This document shows positions 1 through 8,922 of a stretch of 11,957 bases of DNA, piece by piece (within the stretch, counting starts at the first letter, position 1; the number at the start of each line of letters is the position of its first letter). The position numbers were made by a program, and so were the translations under genes. The notes under the pieces are model-generated. The model did no database searches. It saw nothing but the letters and a program-made list of their open reading frames with translations, and was not told where the DNA came from. Source of the stretch: a bacterium (GTDB taxonomy: Bacteria > Auribacterota > UBA3054 > B51-G9); assembly GCA_029939815.1 (NCBI GenBank), contig JAOZSF010000027.1, positions 1-11,957 of the forward strand. The letters run 5' to 3'.

Positions 1-35
1 ATAGGTTATATTATTTGCTAATTAAAATTATTACT

Positions 36-3000
36 ATGAAATATAAAAAATCTAAATTTCTCTCTCTTTGCCTAATCGCCGTTTTGGCAATTACGATAAA
101 TTGTTCAGCAGTTACCCTCGGCTTTAACGGACCAAGCAGAATGATTAACCCCGGTGAAGTATTTGACGTTGCGGTTGTTGCTTATTTTGATGAATCGGAA
201 GTTGCCGGGTGGAATCATTCTCCGCTTTTAAACGTCACGGTTTTATGGCCCGGAGGTGTTTATGTTCTTGACTGTGAATGGAATAATGAAAAATGGGATT
301 TCGATTTAAGCAACACTCATTTCGATCAAACTGATACTTCATCTCTGTTCTGGGCACGCGCAACGGCAAAAGAAGGAGCAATTAGTCCCGGTGCGGGACT
401 TGTTATTGCACAGTTAAAATGTATTGGGACTGAATATGAAGACGATGCGTTCATATATGATATTTTCACAAACTACTACGGCGTCTGTAATGGTAATTTT
501 ACCGATGATTTAAATTGTGATGTTGTATACACCAATAACCCGACTTCAATGACTTATGACGATGTTGACATTCTTGGAAATTCAGATGTAGAGGATGACG
601 GTCTTGATGAATTCCCGATTTTAATTACCGAAAAGCCGGGATATACTTTATCGGTTGTTCCAACTCAGCGCGAAATTCCGTTTGCGGTAAAAGCTACTGA
701 TATTGATTTCATGATCGGAGGAACTGAAGGTGCTCCGGGATTTGATCATGTCCGTGTAGTTATGGACTTTGATTCAAGCATTCTGAGTAATGTTTCAGTT
801 GAAATCATACCCGATTTCTTCTTTTCCACGACAACTACTGCCATTGTGGGCAGAGCGATAATCTGTACAACTAATCAAGGTGGATTTATCAATTGTCAAA
901 CTTCAATTGTAGAACAAATCATTGCCGAAGGTTTTTGCTCTGTAACAAATTTTGGCGGAATTTTTGCAAAAATCAAAATGCTTCCTATCGATATAGATGA
1001 AACTTACCTCGAATTTTATACTGAAGATAAAAACATCGGAACAGTTATAGATAAGTTCGGTGTGGTCGATTTGCTCGGCTCCGCCGATGATGAGGATGAC
1101 GGATTCTTTGACGCAGAACTTAACATCCGTTACGCAGACGGATTATGTGTTGCATTTGAGCCGCTTGAAAGCATTGGGATTATAGACAATCAGTGCCGGA
1201 TGAAAGTTATGCTTCAGAAATCAACCGATGGTGACATTATTCTGGACGAAATAAATCTTAAAACGTTGTTTAACAGTCTCCAGATTGAAAGTAACAGCAT
1301 TTATTTCAATCCCTCGCCCCAAATTTTAAGCAGCGGTGCCGATTTTTCATTTAATATTTTTTCAAATAATATTTATGAATATGAAAGTTATTTAAGTAAT
1401 AATTTCAGACATACCGATTATATAAGCCAATTAATTATCGCTTGGACTAATTCCCCGTTATTATTAACTTCAAATAATTTTGAACTCGGAATAATTTCAT
1501 TTACTCCCGTTGTTCCCGGAGAAACAGGATTCGTTTACGGAAACGGTTCTGTTGAATATTTATCCGCTGATTTTTCCGATGAGAATGCCTGGGCGATTAA
1601 CTGGCCGTCAACTATACCTATTGTATCGGAAAGCGATTTTGAAAATCAATTTTTTGTGAAAATGGTATTGGATTCAAACGATGTTAATTCTACAAAACCG
1701 GGAAGCGAAATCACACTTTCGGTTATTGCCTATGGCAGTTCTTCAAATGTAACTTATAATCTGAACTGGCTTTATGATTCCAGTGTAGTGGAATTAATGC
1801 CGAGCTCGGAAGAAACAAAATCTGTTAATTTAAATCTTAATGACGGTTCTCCCGCAACCGCGCTGAACATTTCAGGAAATTCAGTTGATTTATTGGATGT
1901 GACTAATACTTTGGCAGTAATAAGACTTAAAGCATTGAGAGCAGGTGATGCAATACTCAAACCTGTCATTCCCGAATTTTCAACCAATGATTTCTGCACG
2001 ATGACCGATGATAACTTAAATGACATCTTAGGTTCAGCAAATGTTGCCGGTGACGGTATTTCAGAATATCGATTGGTTATTAAAGAAGGTGAAGACGTTT
2101 TTCTTAATTTCAATCCCGCCGGATCTCTTTATGCAGGAATAGCAACTAATATTGTTCTTTCGGTAAACAACCCCTTGAATTCCGAATGGAATGAAGTTTC
2201 TGCAGAAATCGAATTTGATCCTGACGAAATAGTTGCAATTGGCAATAAGTGGGAAATACTGCTAAATGAAGATGAAATTGAAAAAGTAGAAGAAAACCTT
2301 ATTGAGAATATTCTTACCCCTACAGGTTTTACAAATAGTTATGGAAAAGAAATAACTAACCGTACAACGGTTGCGAGGATACATTTCTTTACAAAAAATC
2401 CTGTGACAAATTCAACAGATATTGCAGCAATTAAAATGTTTGCTCTTGAAGATGAACCTTTCTGGGAATTCAATATAGGAACCGGAATGTATGATTACGC
2501 TTATACTCGCGTTGCTTACAACGGGGTACTGAAAATTAATGACGACCGAATTGAAGAAACTGATTGGAATGTTTATCCTAACGGTATCGGAATATGGTTG
2601 AACAGTCCGCAAACGCCTCCTGTAATCGGAACTAATTATACTTTAACCGTATCGGTAGGAAACCCGCATAACTTTGATATTTCGCAGATAAATCTATGCT
2701 GGTCATTTGACGCCTATCAACTTGAGGTCAGTTCAGTAAAATTAATTGACGGCTTCTCTACAAATTCAAACGGCGGGATTTGGATTAATAATAATAATGA
2801 CGGTGATGGTTACATTTGCGCGAAACTTATTTCAGAAAACGCAACTCATGACGGTATCATTACACCACTCGAAATCACTATCAGCCCAAAATTAAATGAG
2901 ATTATCGAAATCATTCCCGATGAAGACGTATTTCCGGATGACAGAGAAATTAGTATGGGCGTGTGGAGTGTTTACGGGAATAGCGAAGAATTTAATCTGA

Positions 3001-5048
3001 TCAATACTCTCGGACAAGACGCAACGGATGTCTGCCCTGAATGGCGGCGCGGCGTTGTTTGGTTCCCTATTCCCCAGCTTGTATTTGACGATATTTATCT
3101 CGATGTAAATGAAAGTTACGTCATTGAAGATTTACTTGATGACAGTGAAGGTCTTGTAAACGGTTCACCTGACAAGAATTATACATGGTGGGTTGAGGGC
3201 AATAATCATATTTCAGTTTCTTTTAATCAGGCATTAAATTCCGCAACTGTTATTCCGGAACACAACTGGTTCGGCGAAGAAATAATTGATGTTTACTGTC
3301 AGGAATCCGGCTCTCCGTTTATTGGACACACGAAACTAAGAATTCTTGTCGGTGAAGATGAAATGGATTTTAATATTTCAGTTGATAGAGAAGACTATAT
3401 TACAAGTACCGACTATGACTTTGAAAAAGTTTATTTTAATGTACTGAATGAAACTAATCCGGTGATAATTACCGCTACGGCAATCGGCACAGACGGCACT
3501 ACTAATTATCCTGATATAATTGATGCTGTTTCCGGTGAAATAATTACCAACGCAAAAGTATGGACTCGCGGATACCTTTCATGGAGAACACCTAAAACAC
3601 CAGGCATTTTGAGATGCAGAATTACCGGCCGCGTTTACAGGTTACACGATTCGACACCTCCAACGGCTTACGAAAATTTCTATGTCGATGTTCAACGCCC
3701 TTACGAGGATGATGACGGGGACAGGTTTTTAGTTCTTTACAACCGTCAGCCTATTTTTCCTGACGCGAGATCAATTAATATTAAAAACGGTTCCAACAGA
3801 GATAAACTTAAAATAAAGCTCATAACCAAAAAAGGTGATGGACTTATAAAACTTGATTGCATAACATCCGATGCCGGTATTAAAAATATTTTCATTCCCG
3901 GCTCGGTTAATTTAATTGACACAAAAGGACCTATAGGAAAAGTAAGGATTTTTCAGGGTTCGGTTGGAATGATTAATGTTGCCGAAGGAGGAATTCGTTC
4001 AATTATTGTTGACAATCCTTTCCATAAAAAAGATGAAGATTTTATGGAAGCGGGAATTGTTAAAGGTGTTACTTGCAACGGTAATATCGGCTCCATAATT
4101 GTTAAAGGCGGAGATATCGGCATAGACGATGAACCGGCAGAAATCAACGTTACTGATGGAAGTGTCAGGCGGATTATTGCCACTTTGAATGTTAAAGTTT
4201 TATTTGATGGCGGAAAAGATATTTATGCTTTTGGCGGGAATGTATTCGCAAATATCAATGTTGATGGTAATATAGGTGAAATATCAGCCATCGGCGGAAA
4301 AATCGGAACCGATTTTGATGATGTTGTTTCCACTATTAAATGCGGCTCAAGTATAAGAAAAATTAAAGCTGTAGCTAAAAAGGGCGATTTCGAAGTGCTC
4401 GGCGGATATATTCATTCCAATATAATATGCGAAAAAAATATTAACCAAATCTATGCTATCGGAGGCGATATCCTTGGAACAGTTGAAATCGAGCCCGAAG
4501 ATATCGGTTACGAAACTCTCGATTACGGTGTTTATATTACTGCCGAAACTATCAATAAAATAAAATGCTTGTCCAAAAGTCAACTCTTTAAAGATGGTCG
4601 CAACCCGATTGATGACTGGTACTGGGAAACTTACGGCGGAAACATTGGAGCTGATATAATTCTCTCCGGTTCAGATTCATCGCCATTAGCTTTAAATGAT
4701 TTGAGTTCCAAAGGCGGAAACCTGTGCGTTTATATTAACGCGAACGGAGACATCGGGCATATCAGTACAAAAAAAATAAAATGGCGGGAATATCTTGATG
4801 ATGATGAAGCCATCATCAGAGGCGGGGATGTATTCAGTTCCGCTTTTCTGCCGAAAGTAGTTTATAAGTCAAGTGTAGCAAGCGATTATGAAGGAAAAAT
4901 TGATAAAATCAAAATTCCGGGAAAACTATATGATTCATGGATTGGAATGAAAGGTCCGTTCCCGAAAAAAATTAAAATTGATGCCGAACAGTTAATCGGA
5001 AATAGCGAAATCTGGGTTGACGCTGTACCGTATTTGAAAGCTCAATAG
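36..5048 (+). CDS. Giant secreted cohesin-like / beta-solenoid repeat protein (1670 aa)
   Basis: No specific function is recognised. The start is placed at ATG 36 because a signal peptide begins there: a Lys-rich N-terminus, a hydrophobic core (residues 8-21) and a likely cut after Cys-Ser-Ala at 25. An upstream TTG at 15 would only add a hydrophobic prefix. Residues about 26-1000 form roughly six beta-rich modules. Four carry a cohesin-like strand of the form F/Y-D-S/P-x-x-hydrophobic (near 245, 580, 727 and 891). Three modules are followed by a short Leu-Gly-x-(S/A)...D-G segment (near 179, 346 and 664). Residues about 1014-1108 resemble a cadherin-like/tandem-95 Ig-type domain. Residues about 1222-1670 hold repeats of the type N-I-G-x-I-x-x-x-G-G-x-I-G (near 1348, 1410 and 1465), suggesting a beta-solenoid. 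There is no LPxTG, PEP-CTERM or C-terminal membrane helix, so the surface attachment is unknown. An extracellular adhesive or scaffold role is inference. No SD precedes the start. Confidence 0.9.
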   Translation: MKYKKSKFLSLCLIAVLAITINCSAVTLGFNGPSRMINPGEVFDVAVVAYFDESEVAGWNHSPLLNVTVLWPGGVYVLDCEWNNEKWDFDLSNTHFDQTDTSSLFWARATAKEGAISPGAGLVIAQLKCIGTEYEDDAFIYDIFTNYYGVCNGNFTDDLNCDVVYTNNPTSMTYDDVDILGNSDVEDDGLDEFPILITEKPGYTLSVVPTQREIPFAVKATDIDFMIGGTEGAPGFDHVRVVMDFDSSILSNVSVEIIPDFFFSTTTTAIVGRAIICTTNQGGFINCQTSIVEQIIAEGFCSVTNFGGIFAKIKMLPIDIDETYLEFYTEDKNIGTVIDKFGVVDLLGSADDEDDGFFDAELNIRYADGLCVAFEPLESIGIIDNQCRMKVMLQKSTDGDIILDEINLKTLFNSLQIESNSIYFNPSPQILSSGADFSFNIFSNNIYEYESYLSNNFRHTDYISQLIIAWTNSPLLLTSNNFELGIISFTPVVPGETGFVYGNGSVEYLSADFSDENAWAINWPSTIPIVSESDFENQFFVKMVLDSNDVNSTKPGSEITLSVIAYGSSSNVTYNLNWLYDSSVVELMPSSEETKSVNLNLNDGSPATALNISGNSVDLLDVTNTLAVIRLKALRAGDAILKPVIPEFSTNDFCTMTDDNLNDILGSANVAGDGISEYRLVIKEGEDVFLNFNPAGSLYAGIATNIVLSVNNPLNSEWNEVSAEIEFDPDEIVAIGNKWEILLNEDEIEKVEENLIENILTPTGFTNSYGKEITNRTTVARIHFFTKNPVTNSTDIAAIKMFALEDEPFWEFNIGTGMYDYAYTRVAYNGVLKINDDRIEETDWNVYPNGIGIWLNSPQTPPVIGTNYTLTVSVGNPHNFDISQINLCWSFDAYQLEVSSVKLIDGFSTNSNGGIWINNNNDGDGYICAKLISENATHDGIITPLEITISPKLNEIIEIIPDEDVFPDDREISMGVWSVYGNSEEFNLINTLGQDATDVCPEWRRGVVWFPIPQLVFDDIYLDVNESYVIEDLLDDSEGLVNGSPDKNYTWWVEGNNHISVSFNQALNSATVIPEHNWFGEEIIDVYCQESGSPFIGHTKLRILVGEDEMDFNISVDREDYITSTDYDFEKVYFNVLNETNPVIITATAIGTDGTTNYPDIIDAVSGEIITNAKVWTRGYLSWRTPKTPGILRCRITGRVYRLHDSTPPTAYENFYVDVQRPYEDDDGDRFLVLYNRQPIFPDARSINIKNGSNRDKLKIKLITKKGDGLIKLDCITSDAGIKNIFIPGSVNLIDTKGPIGKVRIFQGSVGMINVAEGGIRSIIVDNPFHKKDEDFMEAGIVKGVTCNGNIGSIIVKGGDIGIDDEPAEINVTDGSVRRIIATLNVKVLFDGGKDIYAFGGNVFANINVDGNIGEISAIGGKIGTDFDDVVSTIKCGSSIRKIKAVAKKGDFEVLGGYIHSNIICEKNINQIYAIGGDILGTVEIEPEDIGYETLDYGVYITAETINKIKCLSKSQLFKDGRNPIDDWYWETYGGNIGADIILSGSDSSPLALNDLSSKGGNLCVYINANGDIGHISTKKIKWREYLDDDEAIIRGGDVFSSAFLPKVVYKSSVASDYEGKIDKIKIPGKLYDSWIGMKGPFPKKIKIDAEQLIGNSEIWVDAVPYLKAQ

Positions 5049-5146
5049 TCATTTAATATTTTTGTCCCGAGGCCAAAGGTGCTCGCGGATAAGAAACATA
5101 AGGAACACATAAGTTTTAAAATTTATTTAACTACTGAAAAATAAAA

Positions 5147-5676
5147 TTAATCTTCCTTTTTCAGATTGTTTTCAGCAATAACCTCTTCCGCAGCTTTGCA
5201 TCCTTTTTCCTCAGCTTCTTTATCAGTTCCGGGAATCGGGATTACACGCAAAGCGGAAAGAAGCCGCGGCTGCATTTTATTTAGAGCGTCAGCTGTTTTT
5301 TTCGCATGAACATCGGAATTTATTTCACCGCCGAGACCGATTAAAATCATTTTAGAATTGAATTTCCGTTAGCATAAATGTTTACGCGGGAAAGTTTTTG
5401 AAAAGTTGAATTTAATAATTTAAGGATTTCGGAAAGTTTATCGAAAGATAATGACATAACATCTCCGTCAGCGAGAAAAATTCTTCTGATTCCGGAATTG
5501 TATTTTGCCGCATTAGCAACGGATCTTTTGATTTCATCAAAAGAGAATGGACGATACTTAACATTCTTATACATCCCGCAAAAAGTACACTTATTCCAAG
5601 GGCAGCCATCGGCTACACGGATAATTAAACTATTAACTTCTGCCGGCGGGCGAAACATGGTATGTTCATTCATCAT
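5147..5676 (-). pseudogene. Radical SAM protein gene, internally deleted and frameshifted
   Basis: Two adjacent frames match parts of one known family of radical SAM proteins (about 300 residues, beginning with an RPP-x-E-x-x-S-L-I-I-R-V signature). The first frame (5676-5347) gives the N-terminal part: RPPAEVNSLIIRV, a cluster-binding C-x4-C-x2-C (CPWNKCTFC, followed by GMYK), then FLADGDVMSL and VNIYANGNSIL, and stops at TGA. The second frame (5350-5147) resumes with MILIGLGGE, then LNKMQPRLLSALRVIPIPGT, which belongs further along the same protein. From family knowledge about 55-65 residues between the two blocks are missing, and the reading frame shifts at the junction. The usual C-terminal third (with an F-R-x-N-H-x-S-N motif) is also absent and replaced by an unrelated Lys/Glu-rich tail. 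The halves overlap as ATGA, so coupled translation is possible, but a working enzyme is unlikely. The gene starts one base after the nth stop codon. Confidence 0.8.
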
Positions 5677-5677
5677 T

Positions 5678-6331
5678 TTATCGCGAAGTTTTCACACCAA
5701 TCTTTTTGCATATTGATGATATTTTACATTGGCTGCAACGTGGGGATACCGGATAACATAAATTCTGACCGTAAGTTACAAGCAGCCGATTAAAATTTAT
5801 CCAATATTTTTTTGGAAGTTTTTTTCTTAAAGCAAATTCGGTTTCATCGGGCGTTTTTGTTTTTATATAACCCAAGCGATTGCTTATACGATGAACATGC
5901 ACGTCAACGCAGATTCCCGGCTTATTAAACGCTTCCGTCACGACAAGGTTTGCTGTTTTTCTGCCTACTCCTTTGAATTTCAAAAGCTCATCAATTTCGC
6001 CGGGAACTTTTCCGTCATATTTTTCCAGAAGTGTTTTGCATATTCCGATGATTTGTTTTGATTTCTGGTTGTAAAATCCAACCGGATAAATCAATTCCGC
6101 AATTTTTTCCGCTCCAAGTTTCAGCATGGGATCCGGGGTGTCCGCTTGAGCAAAAAGCTGTTCAGACGCTTCATAAGTCGCTTTATCTTTTGTTCTTAAA
6201 CTCAGGATGCAGGCGATAAGTGTTCTGAAAGGATCACATTTAATATGCGGCTTTGACAGATAAGGAATTTTCATTTCCGTTATCGCTGAATCGAGCTGCT
6301 TAACTACTGTATGAATATCGAGTTTTTGCAT
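5678..6331 (-). CDS. nth: Endonuclease III (DNA glycosylase/AP lyase)
   Basis: This is a cytoplasmic base-excision-repair enzyme that removes oxidised pyrimidines and cuts the resulting abasic site by beta-elimination. The 217-residue length fits the family. The helix-hairpin-helix lies at residues 117-130 (KFKGVGRKTANLV), with the lyase lysine K125. The catalytic aspartate is D143 (in CVDVHVHRISNRLG). A complete 4Fe-4S cluster motif C-x6-C-x2-C-x5-C is seen at C192, C199, C202 and C208. Early in the protein the segment LSLRTKD replaces the LSAQATD of E. coli Nth, a variant common in other Nth branches. All key residues are present, so it should be active. Its ATG lies two bases after the stop of the 861-residue secreted protein, and its TAA is one base before the radical SAM pseudogene, implying a shared transcript. 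No SD is visible; translational coupling to the upstream gene is likely. Confidence 0.95.
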   Translation of the reverse strand: MQKLDIHTVVKQLDSAITEMKIPYLSKPHIKCDPFRTLIACILSLRTKDKATYEASEQLFAQADTPDPMLKLGAEKIAELIYPVGFYNQKSKQIIGICKTLLEKYDGKVPGEIDELLKFKGVGRKTANLVVTEAFNKPGICVDVHVHRISNRLGYIKTKTPDETEFALRKKLPKKYWINFNRLLVTYGQNLCYPVSPRCSQCKISSICKKIGVKTSR

Positions 6332-6333
6332 AA

Positions 6334-8919
6334 TTAGATTATTTTAATTTTAGCTTTTACTGAGCTTATCTCTTCATTATTACTATCCATCAAAATAATG
6401 TAAAGTTCATATATTCCGGGAACAAAGTTATTTAATTTCAAATAAACTTTCTGGCGTGAAACCGGTATTTTTGATGCAAATGCTATATATTCTTTTCCGT
6501 CATTGCCGACAAGCTTATATTTCATGCGACTTTTCTTCAGCATGCGGCGCTCTCCCACCCACTCAGTTTCTACTGAAATAAAGTCTTTTTTTCCGATGGC
6601 AAACGCGTCTGACGAAATAATTTTCAACGGCTGTTTTTTTATCGGGTCAATTAGTGCATCAACAATTTTTTCTGCCCCGTCAAGTTTTATGTGTGCGAAT
6701 TTCAATCTGTTTTTATTAAATCTTTTCCACGCGAAAGTATTTTCGTTATTTTTACGACATATATTCAGACCGAAATCAGAGCTATGCACAAGACAATTTG
6801 TTAATGGGATTTCGAATTCAATGTACCGGCAATCATTTGTTATTGCTGATTGAACATTAATCTTCTGCGTACATAATTTCCCGTCACTTTTTATATTCTT
6901 TTCTTTACCTGAAGAATTAATCGAAAATCTATTCCATATCTTATTTTCATTTCCCGGTTTAATATACAGTTCAACTAAGTCATTATTATTATTTTCGTAA
7001 CAAATAACCAGAACATAAAAATTAGAGCCATACCAGCCAAGCCGGGCTTCCGTATGGGCATCATCTTTACCTTCGCCGGAGATTTTTAAGAAGCGCTTGA
7101 TCTTGAGAGCATTTCTCCATTCATTTTCACTAACCACACCATCAACCTTCGTCATTGAAGATAATTCACGGACTGAATAAACTGTATCGCTTTTTTTCTT
7201 TTTGGATTTCCCGCGCGAAAGTGGAATTGATATACTTTCAACACAAGATATTTTTGCCGGTTTATTGGTCAATACTAAATTAGTATCACTTGTTTTCATC
7301 AAACGTACAATGTCGTCAGCAAGCATTTTACGCGCACGGTCATAATCTTTAGAACTCCACCCATTTGGCAGTTTTTGTTCACCCGTGACAAAAGCGACCG
7401 CATTCGTGTCATGAAATTTTCCGACCAGATTCACCTGTTCTTTGGTAAGCATAGCGGTCCATTTTGATGCGACACCAAGTGGTGGTATAGTTTTCAGGGA
7501 TTTGAGCAAATATTTAATATCTTCTTCAGCGGTTTTAATTTCATTTGACTGCGAACTTTGTGATTCGGATTCATCAATAAGCTCCTTTAAAACAGACAGA
7601 TATTTTAAATCATTGCCCCCCACGCACGTTGCATAATAGGCAATCGATATTTTGTTTGGCGGAAAAACCGCCGTTCTGTCCCCTTCACTACCATCAAAAT
7701 CATCCAACGCACCGCCTTGTATTTTGCGGGTAGATGTTAATACAATATCATTACTGCCGCTATATTCTTTAAAGAATCCTGAAACATACCGCCCGGTTTC
7801 AGGTTTTATATTTTCGGGGTCACAATTTAAAACGGAGTTTTTGTTCATCAAATTTTCGTTCAGGGAAAACGGTAAAATATCAAGTGAAACAGGAATTGTG
7901 TTTTTATTAGTTATTACGCCGGTAATACTCTCGAAATTAATATTCGCGTTGTACTCCCCTGATTCCGCGGTTTCGGGGATGTTTAATGTCAGCCAGAATG
8001 TTCTTGCTGCTCTCGCCGGTAAATCAGAGAAAGTGTTTCCGGTTTTAACATACATCGGCATATCAGCAACATAGAATTTTGAATCATAAGAGAGTTTTTT
8101 GTCCATGAATCCTACTTTCCCTATCGAAGTAGTTAGTGAAAGCTTATTCGTTTCTTTTGAAATAAAATTTGATAAATTAACAGAAACATGATCTTGTTTC
8201 TTGTCTGTTCTAAATGATAAAGCGTAATAAATCGACTCCCCTTTCGCGGCGAAAAGGTTAATTTTATTTATTTTTTCAAATGGCAAAGGAATAGTATTTT
8301 TAAAAACCTGTCCTGAAATCCCGCGTGAGAAAAAAAAGATTCCGGTTGATAAAAAATCTTCTGCAAGATCAAGATAAGCTATTTTTTTAAATGGAGTGTA
8401 AGATGATAATTCAGTTCTGAAATTATCAAAATAAATGGCACAGTTCCTTGTGTTATTAGTTATATAAAACCGGTAGCCGGAAATCGTAGATGTATTTGTT
8501 CTTACAAGCGCGAACGGAATTTCTACAGTCGTGTTTTTATGCTTAATAAGTTTTGTTGATACTTCAACATTTTTGTTTGACGAAAAGAAAATATTGTGAA
8601 AAAGAATTATGTCATTTCCTGATTTATTGTAAGCGTCAAACAACAACGATTCATCATTTTTCTTGTTAGTGGACACGACAGGCAGAAAAAAGTTCCTCAC
8701 CGCATCTAAATCATTTGTATCAAAAGACAATTTTACGGAAAACTTACCTTTAGTGTAATATTCATTCGTTCTTTCAATTTTACAGTATTTATCAACACCG
8801 AAAATAATGCCTGATGCGGTTTCAAAGGAATCAATATGATTTGTAACCCGCGCAAAAGAATTCTGCGCTGTAATAAACAACGTTCCAACCAAAAAAAGGA
8901 ATTTAAAGTTGAGTTTCAT
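6334..8919 (-). CDS. Secreted glycosidase-like protein with CBM-like and CBM9/DOMON-like domains (861 aa)
   Basis: Residues 1-23 are a signal peptide ending Ser-Phe-Ala, so the protein is exported. Residues about 25-170 look like a beta-sandwich carbohydrate-binding module, from a D-S-F-E opening to a closing IYFDNFRTE. Residues about 210-352 match the N-terminal beta domain of DUF4091/GH123-like proteins (ARTFWLTLNIPETAESGEYN). Residues about 380-560 resemble only the C-terminal end of the barrel that normally follows (LKYLSVLKELIDE, then DYDRARKMLADDIVRL). Residues about 583-746 look like a CBM9/DOMON-type domain (KVDGVVSENEWRNA start, FEIPL core). Residues about 760-861 are an Ig-like end. 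The middle is much shorter than a full (beta/alpha)8 barrel, so catalytic activity is doubtful and a binding role is more likely. A Ser/Lys-rich linker with a Lys run lies at 570-578. The gene starts three bases after the nitroreductase stop and has no SD. Domain names are pattern-based. Confidence 0.85.
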   Translation of the reverse strand: MKLNFKFLFLVGTLFITAQNSFARVTNHIDSFETASGIIFGVDKYCKIERTNEYYTKGKFSVKLSFDTNDLDAVRNFFLPVVSTNKKNDESLLFDAYNKSGNDIILFHNIFFSSNKNVEVSTKLIKHKNTTVEIPFALVRTNTSTISGYRFYITNNTRNCAIYFDNFRTELSSYTPFKKIAYLDLAEDFLSTGIFFFSRGISGQVFKNTIPLPFEKINKINLFAAKGESIYYALSFRTDKKQDHVSVNLSNFISKETNKLSLTTSIGKVGFMDKKLSYDSKFYVADMPMYVKTGNTFSDLPARAARTFWLTLNIPETAESGEYNANINFESITGVITNKNTIPVSLDILPFSLNENLMNKNSVLNCDPENIKPETGRYVSGFFKEYSGSNDIVLTSTRKIQGGALDDFDGSEGDRTAVFPPNKISIAYYATCVGGNDLKYLSVLKELIDESESQSSQSNEIKTAEEDIKYLLKSLKTIPPLGVASKWTAMLTKEQVNLVGKFHDTNAVAFVTGEQKLPNGWSSKDYDRARKMLADDIVRLMKTSDTNLVLTNKPAKISCVESISIPLSRGKSKKKKSDTVYSVRELSSMTKVDGVVSENEWRNALKIKRFLKISGEGKDDAHTEARLGWYGSNFYVLVICYENNNNDLVELYIKPGNENKIWNRFSINSSGKEKNIKSDGKLCTQKINVQSAITNDCRYIEFEIPLTNCLVHSSDFGLNICRKNNENTFAWKRFNKNRLKFAHIKLDGAEKIVDALIDPIKKQPLKIISSDAFAIGKKDFISVETEWVGERRMLKKSRMKYKLVGNDGKEYIAFASKIPVSRQKVYLKLNNFVPGIYELYIILMDSNNEEISSVKAKIKII

Positions 8920-8922
8920 TTT

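Noticed and set aside
15..35. TTG start seven codons upstream of the giant protein's ATG
   Set aside because: It would place extra hydrophobic residues before a well-formed signal peptide that begins at ATG 36, and no ribosome site supports it.
570..620. Dockerin-type EF-hand in the acidic D-G segments of the giant protein
   Set aside because: The segments lack a full D-x-N-x-D-G-x-(I/V)-N-x-x-D loop and the paired second repeat that dockerins need.
5049..5146. A bidirectional intrinsic terminator
   Set aside because: The only stem is 4 bp with mismatches and lacks an adjacent T-run in either direction.
5147..5350. A separate small 67-residue gene
   Set aside because: Its first half matches an internal block of the radical SAM family whose N-terminal part lies directly upstream, so it is a fragment of one broken gene.
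7652..8074. A 140-codon open frame antisense to the 861-residue protein gene
   Set aside because: It lies wholly opposite a convincing gene, has no recognisable motif or start signal, and looks like a chance open frame.
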